A stretch of 64,000 nt of DNA from Paracoccaceae bacterium (GTDB lineage: Bacteria > Pseudomonadota > Alphaproteobacteria > Rhodobacterales > Rhodobacteraceae): the NCBI GenBank assembly GCA_024742405.1, contig JANSYP010000002.1:372001-436000 (forward strand), given 5' to 3'. Position 1 is the first letter of the stretch; every line of letters starts with the position of its first letter. Shown here piece by piece: positions 53,132 to 61,422 of this stretch. Below the pieces are notes generated by a model, which did not search any database, was not told the origin of the DNA, and saw only the letters and a list, made by a program, of their open reading frames with translations. The position numbers and the translations under genes were made by a program.

Positions 53132-55234
53132 ATGACGACACGCCGCACATTTATGAAATCCGTTCCAGCGATGGGAGCAGCCTTTGCTGTCACGCCCGGC
53201 TTTCTCACCGAAGGCGGTGGCGCACAGGCCCAGACCGCCGAACCTCTGGAGGGGCACTTTCACCCCAAGGGCAAGGCGCCGTCCGAGCATACGCTACGGG
53301 TCCTGGCCGAGGCGCGCGAGGGGCTGCCCTTTTCGGACAGGCAGGATTTCGACGAGCAGGCGCGCGGTCTGATCGCGGAGATGCCGGAGCGTCAGATCAT
53401 GGCCGATGCCGGCCATGTCGCCTGGGACAAAGCGGCGTTCGACTTCCTCGACGAGGCAGAGGAGTTCGATTCGATCCACCCTTCTCTCACGCGTATCTGC
53501 AAGCTGAACCAGAATTACGGGCTCTACGAGGTCACCCCAGGGATCTACCAGGTCCGCGGCTTCGATCTGTCCGACATCTCCTTTGTGCGCGGCGCGACCG
53601 GCTGGATCGCCATCGACCCGCTGGTGTCGGCAGAGACCGCCCGCGCCGCCTGGGAGCTTTTCTCCGAGCATGTGGGCGAGGGCTTGCCGATCACCGCGGT
53701 GATCTATTCCCACTCCCACGGCGACCATTGGGGCGGTGTACGCGGTATCGTCGAAGAGGAGGACGTGCGCGCCGGCAAGGTGGAGATCATCGCGCCGCGG
53801 GCCTTCATGGAACACACGATTTCGGAGAATGTCTTTGCCGGCAACGCGATGAACCGGCGGCTGTTCTACCAGTACGGGCTGCTGCTGCCCGTCGCACAGC
53901 ACGGCTATGTCGGCCAGGGGCTGGGCAAACGCGTATCGGCCGGAACGGTCGGGCTGATCGCACCCACACGGATCGTCGAGGAGGATATCGAGGAGTTCGA
54001 GGTCGACGGCGTGAGGATGATTTTCCAGAACACGCCGGGCACCGAGGCACCCTCGGAGATGAACACCTATCTTCCGGACTTAAAAGCGCTCTGGATGGCC
54101 GAGAACGTCACCGCCACTCTGCACAACATCTACACGCTGCGTGGCGCGCCGGTGCGCGACCCGCTGAACTGGTCAAAGTACATCAGCCGCGCGCTCTATC
54201 TCTTCGGGCAGGAGGCCGAGGTGATGTTCTATTCGCATCACTGGCCGCGCTGGGGAAATGATCGTGTGCAGGACGTACTGCGCGGTCAGCGGGACGTTTA
54301 TGCCCACATGAACAACCAGTCGCTCCATCTGGCCAACCAGGGGGTGACCATCAACCAGATCCACAATGTTTATGAGCCGTCCGAAGGGCTGAAGCAGACA
54401 TGGCACACCCGCGGCTATCACGGGTCGCCGCAGCACAACTCGCGCGGTGTGGTGCAGCGCTTTCTGGGCTTCTGGGACTGCAATCCCGCCACCCTCGTCC
54501 CTCTCTCGCCGGGCGATTCGGCACCGCTCTATGTCGAGATGATGGGCGGCAAGGACCCGATCATGGCCAAGGGGTTGGAACTCCACGGCGCGGGACGGTA
54601 TCTGGAAGCGGTCGAGATCCTCAACAAACTCTTCTTCGCCGATCCGTCTGACCAGGAGGTCAAGGACCTGCTGGCGGACGTCTATGAGCAGATCGGCTAT
54701 CAGCAGGAAAACCCTGGCCTGCGAAACAGTTTCCTGTCCGGCGCCTATGAGCTGCGCAGTGGCATCCCTACGGGCGACACGGTGGACAGCACCGGTCCCG
54801 ATGTGATCCGGGCGATGTCGACGGAGCTGTTCCTGGATTATCTCGCCATCAAGATGGACAGCCGCAAGGCCGAAGGTCTCGAATTCTCCATGAACCTGGT
54901 CACGCCGGACAACAACGAGCGTTTCGCCATCGAGCTGTCCAATGCGACCCTGTCCAACGTGAAGGGTTTTTCGGTGCCGGATCCCGACCTGACATTGACC
55001 CTCGACCGACAGGATCTGGAACAGGTCATGACCGGCGAGGCGGAGTTTGCCGACCTGATCGCCGACGGCAGGGCGACTGCGGAGGGCGATGCCAGCCTGC
55101 TGGTGCAGCTTGCCGCCACCATGGTGGAGTTCGACCCGCTCTTCGAGGTTCTGCCCGGCACCAAATTGCAGCCCGACAGCCTGGCCACCGCAGCGCCGCT
55201 GCAGGCCGTCACGGGACAGGTCGCAATCGAGTGA
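53132..55234 (+). CDS. Alkyl sulfatase (metallo-beta-lactamase-fold, SdsA1-like)
   Basis: A 700-residue type III sulfatase. The Tat-like signal is TTRRTFMKSVPAMGAAFAV. The MBL zinc motif is IYSHSHGDHWGG; further metal and active-site residues lie in FMEHTISENVFAGNAMNRR and SHHWPRWG. A middle dimerisation region (GKDPIMAKGLELHGAGRYLEAVEILNKLFF) and a C-terminal SCP2-like lipid-binding domain (SNATLSNVKGFSVPDPDLTLTLDRQDLEQVM) follow, as in SdsA1. It removes sulfate from primary alkyl sulfates such as SDS outside the cytoplasm. ATG 53132 has an AGGGGG site. Usual length for the family is about 650-700. Confidence 0.93.
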   Translation: MTTRRTFMKSVPAMGAAFAVTPGFLTEGGGAQAQTAEPLEGHFHPKGKAPSEHTLRVLAEAREGLPFSDRQDFDEQARGLIAEMPERQIMADAGHVAWDKAAFDFLDEAEEFDSIHPSLTRICKLNQNYGLYEVTPGIYQVRGFDLSDISFVRGATGWIAIDPLVSAETARAAWELFSEHVGEGLPITAVIYSHSHGDHWGGVRGIVEEEDVRAGKVEIIAPRAFMEHTISENVFAGNAMNRRLFYQYGLLLPVAQHGYVGQGLGKRVSAGTVGLIAPTRIVEEDIEEFEVDGVRMIFQNTPGTEAPSEMNTYLPDLKALWMAENVTATLHNIYTLRGAPVRDPLNWSKYISRALYLFGQEAEVMFYSHHWPRWGNDRVQDVLRGQRDVYAHMNNQSLHLANQGVTINQIHNVYEPSEGLKQTWHTRGYHGSPQHNSRGVVQRFLGFWDCNPATLVPLSPGDSAPLYVEMMGGKDPIMAKGLELHGAGRYLEAVEILNKLFFADPSDQEVKDLLADVYEQIGYQQENPGLRNSFLSGAYELRSGIPTGDTVDSTGPDVIRAMSTELFLDYLAIKMDSRKAEGLEFSMNLVTPDNNERFAIELSNATLSNVKGFSVPDPDLTLTLDRQDLEQVMTGEAEFADLIADGRATAEGDASLLVQLAATMVEFDPLFEVLPGTKLQPDSLATAAPLQAVTGQVAIE

Positions 55235-55280
55235 GCGGCCAAGGCTTGGCGCGCCTCGTCAAAGTGGCTAGGTAACAGGG

Positions 55281-55727
55281 ATGTTTGGTGATCTATTGAA
55301 ATCCCTCATGGCGCCGGAACCGGAGCCCCTGCCCGATCCGGATGCCCGCATCGCCCTTGCGGCGCTTCTGGTGCGCGTTGCGCGGTCCGATGGTGAATAT
55401 GCTGCCGAAGAGGTGTCGCGCATCGACCGCATCCTGGCCGCGCGCTACAAACTCAGCCCGTTTGAGGCAACTGCTCTGCGCGGCCGCGGCGAGACCCTGG
55501 AAAACCAGGCCCCCGACACTGTCCGTTTCACCCGTGCGATCAAGGAGGCCGTTCCATTCGAGGATCGGCGCGGTGTGATCGAAGCGCTGTGGGAGGTTGT
55601 GCTAGCCGACGGCGAACGCGACGGCGAAGAAGACAGCGTGCTGCGCATGGTGGCCAATTTCCTCGGCGTCAATGACCACGAGAGCAATGCGGCCCGGCTG
55701 CGCGTCCAGCGCGCCATGGACGGCTAA
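55281..55727 (+). CDS. TerB-like (tellurite resistance TerB family) protein
   Basis: A 148-residue all-helical protein: ARIALAALLVRVARSDGEYAAEEVSRIDRIL, then VPFEDRRGVIEALWEVVLADGERDGEEDSVLRMVANFLGV. The two SDGE/ADGERD metal-binding turns are the TerB signature. Single-domain TerB proteins occur in many alphaproteobacteria without other ter genes, and tellurite resistance should not be assumed. It follows the sulfatase by 46 bases. Downstream to 55952 lies a 225-base gap with an AT-rich end that probably contains the promoter of the ABC operon. Confidence 0.85.
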   Translation: MFGDLLKSLMAPEPEPLPDPDARIALAALLVRVARSDGEYAAEEVSRIDRILAARYKLSPFEATALRGRGETLENQAPDTVRFTRAIKEAVPFEDRRGVIEALWEVVLADGERDGEEDSVLRMVANFLGVNDHESNAARLRVQRAMDG

Positions 55728-55952
55728 GGCGACAACCGGCTGACCGGCGACGGGGAGCGCGCCGAGCCCGCCCAAGATACCAAACGCCCGAGCAATGGCG
55801 GCCGTTGCATCGTCGTCACCGATGCGCCGGCAGCAAAAATTGCGCATTTCCTGGGCGATCGCTCAAATCGGCCCCAGCGTAATTCGCCGGGACCATTGCA
55901 ATTAGCGTTAATTTCCGCATGACTCGCGCGAAACCCAAGTAAGGGATGCCGC

Positions 55953-56729
55953 GTGAGCAACGCACCGCCCGTTATTGAAATCCGCGACCTGCACAAATCC
56001 TATGGGGCTCTGGAGGTGCTCAAGGGCGTCTCGGTCACAGCCCCCCGCGGCCATGTGGTGTCGCTGATCGGCTCTTCGGGGTCGGGCAAATCCACCCTCC
56101 TGCGCTGCTGCAATCTGCTGGAGGACAGCCAGCAGGGCGAGATCCTGTTCGAAGGCGAACCGATCTCCTGGCGCGGCAAAGGCAACGGCCGCAAACCTTC
56201 CGATGGCGCGCAGGTGCTTCGGGTGCGCACGAACCTGTCGATGGTGTTTCAGCAGTTCAATCTCTGGGCCCACATGACGGTCCTGGAAAACGTCATGGAA
56301 GCGCCGGTGACGGTTCTACGCGAACTCAAAGCCGATGTGGAAACCCGCGCGCGTGCTTTGCTCGCCAAGGTCGGGATCGGCGACAAATGCGATGTCTATC
56401 CCGCGCAGCTCTCGGGCGGCCAGCAGCAGCGTGCTGCCATCGCCCGCGCCCTGGCCATGAACCCCAAGGCGCTCTTGTTCGACGAGCCGACCTCGGCACT
56501 CGATCCGGAACTCGAGCAGGAGGTGGTCAAGGTGATCCGCGATCTCGCGAACGAGGGGCGCACCATGCTGATCGTGACCCACGACATGCGTCTGGCCGCG
56601 GATGTCTCGGACCATGTGATTTTTCTCCACCAGGGCCGGATCGAAGAAGAAGGTCCGCCCGAAGCGCTGTTCGGCGCCCCGAAATCCCCACGCCTGCAAC
56701 AATTCCTGTCGGCAACCGCCCCCGCCTAG
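55953..56729 (+). CDS. Polar amino acid ABC transporter ATPase (HisP-type)
   Basis: A 258-residue ABC ATPase: Walker A GSSGSGKSTLLRCCNLL, Q-loop VFQQFNLWAHMTVLENV, signature LSGGQQQRAAIARALAM and Walker B LLFDEPTSALDPE. The HisP/GlnQ-type sequence KSYGALEVLKGVSVTA and the acidic insert LLEDSQQGEILFEGEPI are typical of the histidine/arginine/ornithine group. The start is GTG 55953 behind AAGGGAT. It is first in a long operon with a binding protein, two permeases and gamma-glutamylation enzymes. Confidence 0.93.
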   Translation: MSNAPPVIEIRDLHKSYGALEVLKGVSVTAPRGHVVSLIGSSGSGKSTLLRCCNLLEDSQQGEILFEGEPISWRGKGNGRKPSDGAQVLRVRTNLSMVFQQFNLWAHMTVLENVMEAPVTVLRELKADVETRARALLAKVGIGDKCDVYPAQLSGGQQQRAAIARALAMNPKALLFDEPTSALDPELEQEVVKVIRDLANEGRTMLIVTHDMRLAADVSDHVIFLHQGRIEEEGPPEALFGAPKSPRLQQFLSATAPA

Positions 56730-56767
56730 AGTCGGACCGGCCCATTAACCCAACAGAGGAGACCCCA

Positions 56768-57490
56768 ATGAAGACAGTGTTGATCGCGTCGGCCGCGCTG
56801 GCTCTGACCGCCGCCGCCGCCCTCGCCCAAGATGTGGTGCGCATGGGCACCGAAGGTGCATACCCCCCGTTCAATTTCATCGATGACGCCACCGGCGAGG
56901 TCGCCGGATTCGACATCGATGTCGGAAACGAGGCCTGCAGCCGGGCCGAACTCAACTGCGAGTGGGTCAAGAACGACTGGGACAGCATCATCCCCAACCT
57001 CGTGTCGGGCAATTTCGACACGATCATGGCCGGCATGTCGATTACGCCCGAGCGTGATGCGGTCATCGACTTCACCCAGAATTACCTGCCGCCGGAGCCC
57101 TCGGCCTACGCCGCACTCAGCGATGATGTCGAGATCGGCGACGCGGTCATCGCGGCCCAGACCGGCACGATCCAGGCCGGCTATGTCGTGGAAAGCGGCG
57201 CGACGATCGTTGAGTTTCCCACCCCGGACGACACGATCGCCGCGGTAAAGAATGGCGAGGCCGACGCGGTGCTCGCCGACAAGGCGTTTCTCGAACCGTT
57301 CGTGAACGAGGATCCCGACCTTTTCTTTGTCGCGGACGATGTGCTGCTGGGCGGCGGATTGGGTGTCGGCCTGCGTGAAAGCGACACCGAACTGAAGATC
57401 AAGCTCGACGCCGCCATCCAGTCGATGAAGGACGACGGCAGCCTCAACGAACTGATCGCGAAATGGTTCGACGAGCGCCCGGGCTTCTGA
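56768..57490 (+). CDS. Polar amino acid-type ABC transporter substrate-binding protein (family 3)
   Basis: A 240-residue periplasmic binding protein with signal MKTVLIASAALALTAAAALA. The family 3 opening VVRMGTEGAYPPFNFIDDATGEVAGFDIDV, then IIPNLVSGNFDTIMAGMSITPERDAVIDFTQNY and GGGLGVGLRESDTELKIKLDAAI are characteristic. Because the enzymes downstream act by gamma-glutamylation, its ligand may be an amine or basic amino acid rather than a neutral one. It has an AGAGGAGA site. A terminator-like hairpin follows it, a common way to keep binding-protein levels high. Confidence 0.92.
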   Translation: MKTVLIASAALALTAAAALAQDVVRMGTEGAYPPFNFIDDATGEVAGFDIDVGNEACSRAELNCEWVKNDWDSIIPNLVSGNFDTIMAGMSITPERDAVIDFTQNYLPPEPSAYAALSDDVEIGDAVIAAQTGTIQAGYVVESGATIVEFPTPDDTIAAVKNGEADAVLADKAFLEPFVNEDPDLFFVADDVLLGGGLGVGLRESDTELKIKLDAAIQSMKDDGSLNELIAKWFDERPGF

Positions 57491-57536
57491 AAACTGGCTC
57501 GGACAGGCCTGCGAAGCGCCCAAATAACACCCATAC

Positions 57537-57569
57537 GGCCGGGCTGCGTCAAGCCCGGCCTTTTCTTTT
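57537..57569 (+). terminator. Intrinsic terminator / attenuator after the binding-protein gene
   Basis: A perfect 9-bp stem (GGCCGGGCT with AGCCCGGCC), 6-base loop, then TTTTCTTTT. It lies between the binding protein gene and the permeases, so it probably lets only part of the transcription continue. Confidence 0.85.
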
Positions 57570-57643
57570 CCACAGGCAGGCTTGATAGTTGACCGATGCC
57601 GGGTCTGATGGTCTGACCCGTTTCGCTCTGGACTCCACCCCAT

Positions 57644-58540
57644 ATGTTCCAGTTCTGCACAGATCCCTCGCTGCTCTCCGACACTCGGTGGATGCTGTGC
57701 TATCTGACCAGCCCGAAACATATCGCGTTCTACTATTCGTTCGGCACTGTGCTGGGCCTTCTGGCTATCACCGCTCCCTGCGCGCTGATGCTGGGGTTCG
57801 GCGGGGCGGTCGCAATGCGCTCGAAAATCGCGCCGGTGCGCTGGTTCGGGCGCGGCTACACGTCGATGGTGCGCGGCATTCCCGACATCGTCTTTTTCCT
57901 CTTCATGCCCATCGCGGTGGACCAGGCGCTTGAATGGCTGCGCCACAAGGTCATCTGTCCCGACTGGCCCGACCCGGTGCGCCGGGGCAGTGATTTCGTC
58001 GTCTGCGCAGAAGCCAAGCTACCGCTCAGCACGTCGGCGGCCTGGGTGCACGACGCCTATTCGATCTTCCTCGCGGTGCTCGCGTTTTCCATCGTCTTCG
58101 GGGCCTTCGCGGCGAATGTGCTCTCGGGCGCCATGACCGCCGTGCCCCGCGCACAGATGGAGACGGCCGAAGCCTACGGCATGTCCCGGCGCCAGAGCTT
58201 CTGGCGCATCCTGGTGCCGCAGATGTGGGTCTATGCGCTGCCGGGCCTGTCGAACCTCTGGCAGATCTTGGTAAAGGCCACCCCGCTGCTGTTCCTGCTG
58301 GGAATCACCGACATCGTCTACTGGGCGCGGGAGCTCGGCGGGGCCAAGACCTCGACCTTCTCCTACCCGCATCCCGACTGGCGGCTCTACTACTTCCTCT
58401 TCCTGCTGGTTTTCTATCTCGCACTGACAAGCGTATCCGAGCGGCTGTTCCGGCGCGCCATGGTGCGGCTGAGCCACGGACAGGCCACAATGGCGGGCGA
58501 GGCGCAGCGCAAGGCCGACACCAATGAGGTCACGGCATGA
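57644..58540 (+). CDS. Polar amino acid-type ABC transporter permease (HisQ/HisM-like)
   Basis: A 298-residue permease with about five to six membrane helices. The EAA loop reads METAEAYGMSRRQSFWRILVPQ, the coupling site for the ATPase. The N-terminal helix SFGTVLGLLAITAPCALMLGF and MVRGIPDIVFFLFMPIAVDQALEWL also fit the HisM/HisQ group. A longer periplasmic loop than usual (about residues 100-130, VICPDWPDPVRRGSDFVVCAEA with two Cys) is notable. It overlaps the next permease gene by four bases. Confidence 0.9.
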   Translation: MFQFCTDPSLLSDTRWMLCYLTSPKHIAFYYSFGTVLGLLAITAPCALMLGFGGAVAMRSKIAPVRWFGRGYTSMVRGIPDIVFFLFMPIAVDQALEWLRHKVICPDWPDPVRRGSDFVVCAEAKLPLSTSAAWVHDAYSIFLAVLAFSIVFGAFAANVLSGAMTAVPRAQMETAEAYGMSRRQSFWRILVPQMWVYALPGLSNLWQILVKATPLLFLLGITDIVYWARELGGAKTSTFSYPHPDWRLYYFLFLLVFYLALTSVSERLFRRAMVRLSHGQATMAGEAQRKADTNEVTA

Positions 58541-59376
58541 GCTGCTGGCAGACCGTTCAGGACTACGGATTGCGCGCCATCGGGCTGGGCGAGCGGCTGC
58601 TGCCCACCGCGGATATCACCCTCTGCCACCAGTTCACGCTGATTGGCTCCGGCCTGATCTGGAACGTCTATTTCGGGGCGATGGCACTGGCGCTTGGCTT
58701 TTCGATGTCGCTGGCACTGGCCCTGGGCAAGGCCAGCCAGAACCCGTTTCTCCGGGTGCCGGCGGATTGGTTCATCTTCGTCTTCCGCGGCTCACCGCTC
58801 TTCATCCAGTTCTTTCTGGCCTACGAGGCCTTCGTTCTGCTGCCGCGGAACGGGATCGAGATCAACCTGATCTTCGTGGAGATCACCGCCGAGACCCGCT
58901 GGCTGACCCGCGCCTGGGCGGGCGCACTGGTCGTGTTGTTCCTGAACACCTCTGCCTATGCCGGAGAGATCTTCTACGGCGCGTTGCGTTCGGTGCCGAA
59001 GGGCGATCTGGAAGCCGCGGATGCCTATGGCATGACGGGCTGGATCAAGTTCCGGCGCGTGACCCTGCCCTGCACGCTGCGGCTGGCCTGGCCATCCTAT
59101 ACCAACGAGGCGATCTTTCTCTTCCACGCCACGACGCTGGTTTACTTTTCGGGTTTCCCGGCCTGGCGGCAACAGGGCGATGCGCTCTATTACGCCAAGT
59201 ATTTCGCCGACAAGACCTTCAACCCGTTCGTTCCCTACCCGATCGTGGCCGCCTATTTCATCTGCCTCACCCTGCTCTTGATCTGGCTCTTCGGGACGCT
59301 GCACAAGCGCCTGAACCGCCATGTGGCCCCTGAAGCCCGGTCGCGCCTGCGACTGCGGATGCAACTGGTGCGATGA
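58537..59376 (+). CDS. Polar amino acid-type ABC transporter permease (second subunit)
   Basis: A 279-residue permease, the paralogue of the preceding gene. The EAA loop is LEAADAYGMTGWIKFRRVTLPC. Helices include LIWNVYFGAMALALGFSMSLALALG and FIFVFRGSPLFIQFFLAYEAFVL, the latter carrying the family FRGSPLFIQ motif. With its neighbour it should form the heterodimeric membrane channel. It overlaps both adjacent genes by four bases, so the permeases and the first ligase are tightly coupled. Confidence 0.92.
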   Translation: MSCWQTVQDYGLRAIGLGERLLPTADITLCHQFTLIGSGLIWNVYFGAMALALGFSMSLALALGKASQNPFLRVPADWFIFVFRGSPLFIQFFLAYEAFVLLPRNGIEINLIFVEITAETRWLTRAWAGALVVLFLNTSAYAGEIFYGALRSVPKGDLEAADAYGMTGWIKFRRVTLPCTLRLAWPSYTNEAIFLFHATTLVYFSGFPAWRQQGDALYYAKYFADKTFNPFVPYPIVAAYFICLTLLLIWLFGTLHKRLNRHVAPEARSRLRLRMQLVR

Positions 59377-60677
59377 TCGACGAGAGCGCGCCCAATAGCC
59401 TTCGCGTGACCTGCGCGGATCTCAACGGTCAGATGCGCGGCAAGCGTCTGGCCGGCGATCAGTTGGCCAAGATCGAGTTCACCGGCCTGCGCATGCCGCT
59501 TTCCGCGCTCAATCTGGATCTGTGGGGCGATGATATCGTGGGCTCGCCGCTCGTCTTTGCCAGCGGCGACAGCGACGGACAGTTGCGCATCACCGAGCGT
59601 GGACCGGTGCCGATGCCCTGGCTGCCCCAGGCGACCGAGCTGGTCCCGATGTGGATGTTCACCGATGACGGCCGCCCCTTCGCGGGCGATCCGCGCCATG
59701 CGCTCTCGCGCGTGCTCGACAGTTTCAACCGCCACGGCTGGAAGGTTGTCGCCGCGTTGGAGCTCGAGTTCACTCTCCTCGACCCGACCGCCGAGCCACC
59801 GCAACCTGCGGCCGACAGCGACGGCGCCGCCCAGATCCTCGGGGTCGAACAGCTCGACAGGTTCGCCGCCGTCTTCGACGAGATTTTCGATGCTGCCGCC
59901 GCCATGGGGATCGCTCTGCAGGGCGCGATTTCCGAAGGCGGTCAAGGCCAGTTCGAGCTCAACCTCACCCACTGCAGCGCAATGCGCATGGCCGATGACG
60001 CCTGGCTGACCAAACAGCTTGTGCGCGGCGTGGCGCGCAAGCACGGGCTGGCGGCGACCTTTATGGCCAAGCCCTTCGCCGATCAGGCGGGCAATTCCAT
60101 GCATGCCCATGTCTCGGTTCTCGACCGGCAGGGGCGTAACCTCTTCGACAACGGGTTGCGCAGCGGCAGCGGACTGATGCACTGCGCCATTGCCGGATGT
60201 CTCGCCTGCATGCCCGCGGCGACCCTGGTGTTCGCGCCCTGGGAGAACAGTTTCGAACGGATCACGCCGGGCGTCCACGCCCCCACCGGGGTCTGCTGGG
60301 GCTATGAGAATCGCACCACATCGATCCGCGTTCCCGGCGGTGACCCCGCCGCCCGGCGGATCGAGCATCGCGTACCAGGCGCGGACGCGAACCCCTATCT
60401 GGCGCTGGCGGCGGTTCTCGGCGCGATGATGATCGGGATCGAGGATGAGCTGACCCCGCCGGAGCCTGTGATGGGCAATGCCTATGACCAGCGCCTGCTG
60501 CAACTTCCCACGGACTGGGACAATGCGATCACCCGCTTCGCCGACAGTCCCAAGATGGCCCGGATCTTTCCCCCATTGCTGATCGACAATCTCACCGCGA
60601 CGAAGCGGCAGGAACAGCGGCGCATGGCCGACCTGACGCCGGAGGCGCAGTTGCGCGCGACACTGCAAGGCGTGTAA
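59373..60677 (+). CDS. Glutamine-synthetase-family ligase (gamma-glutamyl-amine ligase-like), first copy
   Basis: A 434-residue GS-fold enzyme. Active-site elements: ALELEFTLLD (metal Glu pair), EGGQGQFELNL, GNSMHAHVSVLD (ATP/metal His), NRTTSIRVPGG and RIEHRVPGADANPYLALA. It lacks the longer N-terminal beta-grasp found in housekeeping GlnA, and the sequence is nearer PuuA, GlnA3/GlnA4-type ligases that join glutamate to amines. It overlaps the second permease gene by four bases. Substrate is unknown; ligation of glutamate to the imported amine is inferred. Confidence 0.8.
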   Translation: MIDESAPNSLRVTCADLNGQMRGKRLAGDQLAKIEFTGLRMPLSALNLDLWGDDIVGSPLVFASGDSDGQLRITERGPVPMPWLPQATELVPMWMFTDDGRPFAGDPRHALSRVLDSFNRHGWKVVAALELEFTLLDPTAEPPQPAADSDGAAQILGVEQLDRFAAVFDEIFDAAAAMGIALQGAISEGGQGQFELNLTHCSAMRMADDAWLTKQLVRGVARKHGLAATFMAKPFADQAGNSMHAHVSVLDRQGRNLFDNGLRSGSGLMHCAIAGCLACMPAATLVFAPWENSFERITPGVHAPTGVCWGYENRTTSIRVPGGDPAARRIEHRVPGADANPYLALAAVLGAMMIGIEDELTPPEPVMGNAYDQRLLQLPTDWDNAITRFADSPKMARIFPPLLIDNLTATKRQEQRRMADLTPEAQLRATLQGV

Positions 60678-60720
60678 GCGGGATAGGCGTAGCAGCCCCC
60701 GTAGAGACCCATCCAAGCCC

Positions 60721-61422
60721 ATGAAGATCGGCATCCTGCATTGCGGACACACCGCCCCCAGCGTCATCGCCAGACATGGCGAGTATGCCGAGATGTTCCA
60801 GCGGCTGCTGGCCGGGCCGGGACGGGAGTTCGTGACTTGGGATGTCGTGGATGGCAAGTTTCCGGACGGGCCCGGCGACGCGGATGCCTGGGTCATGACC
60901 GGCTCGCCGCTGGGGGTCTATGAGCCCCATGGCTTCATCGCGCCGCTCGAGGCGCTCACACGGGACATCGTAGCCGCGCGCCGGCCGCTCGCCGGCATCT
61001 GCTTCGGTCACCAGCTCATCGCGCAGGCGCTCGGTGGAACGGTCGGCAAGTATCCCGGCGGCTGGCGGATGGGCCCGCAACCCTACCGGGTTGACGGCAT
61101 GCCGGATCCGGTCACGCTCCACGCCTGGCACCAGGATCAGGTGAGTGTCGCCCCGCCGGACGCGCAGGTGATCGCAAGCGGGCCGGACTGCGCGATCGCG
61201 GGAATGGCGATCGGCTCCCGTGTTCTGAGCCTGCAGGCCCATCCGGAATTCACTGACGGGGTGGTCACGGATCTGATCGCCGCCCGCCGCGATGCTGCCA
61301 ACTTCGCCAACGCGCCCTTCGCAGAGGCCGAGGCAAAGCTCGGCGCGCCCATCGACCGGGATTGGGCCGCGCAGCGCATCGGCACGTTTCTCGAACAGAC
61401 GAAGGCCCGTATCGATGGCTGA
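60721..61422 (+). CDS. Class I glutamine amidotransferase-like protein
   Basis: A 233-residue GATase: the nucleophile is in GICFGHQLIAQALGG, the His/Glu of the triad in SLQAHPEF, and YPGGWRMGPQP shapes the site. It is of the GMP-synthase-like stand-alone group (PF00117), not the PuuD (peptidase C26) family that normally hydrolyses gamma-Glu-GABA. In this position it may cleave the gamma-glutamyl product of the two neighbouring ligases. It begins 43 bases after the first ligase gene and overlaps the second by eight bases. Confidence 0.82.
   Translation: MKIGILHCGHTAPSVIARHGEYAEMFQRLLAGPGREFVTWDVVDGKFPDGPGDADAWVMTGSPLGVYEPHGFIAPLEALTRDIVAARRPLAGICFGHQLIAQALGGTVGKYPGGWRMGPQPYRVDGMPDPVTLHAWHQDQVSVAPPDAQVIASGPDCAIAGMAIGSRVLSLQAHPEFTDGVVTDLIAARRDAANFANAPFAEAEAKLGAPIDRDWAAQRIGTFLEQTKARIDG

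Noticed and set aside
55281-55727. Tellurite resistance function for the TerB-like protein
   Set aside because: No other ter genes are present and single TerB domains are common without tellurite resistance.
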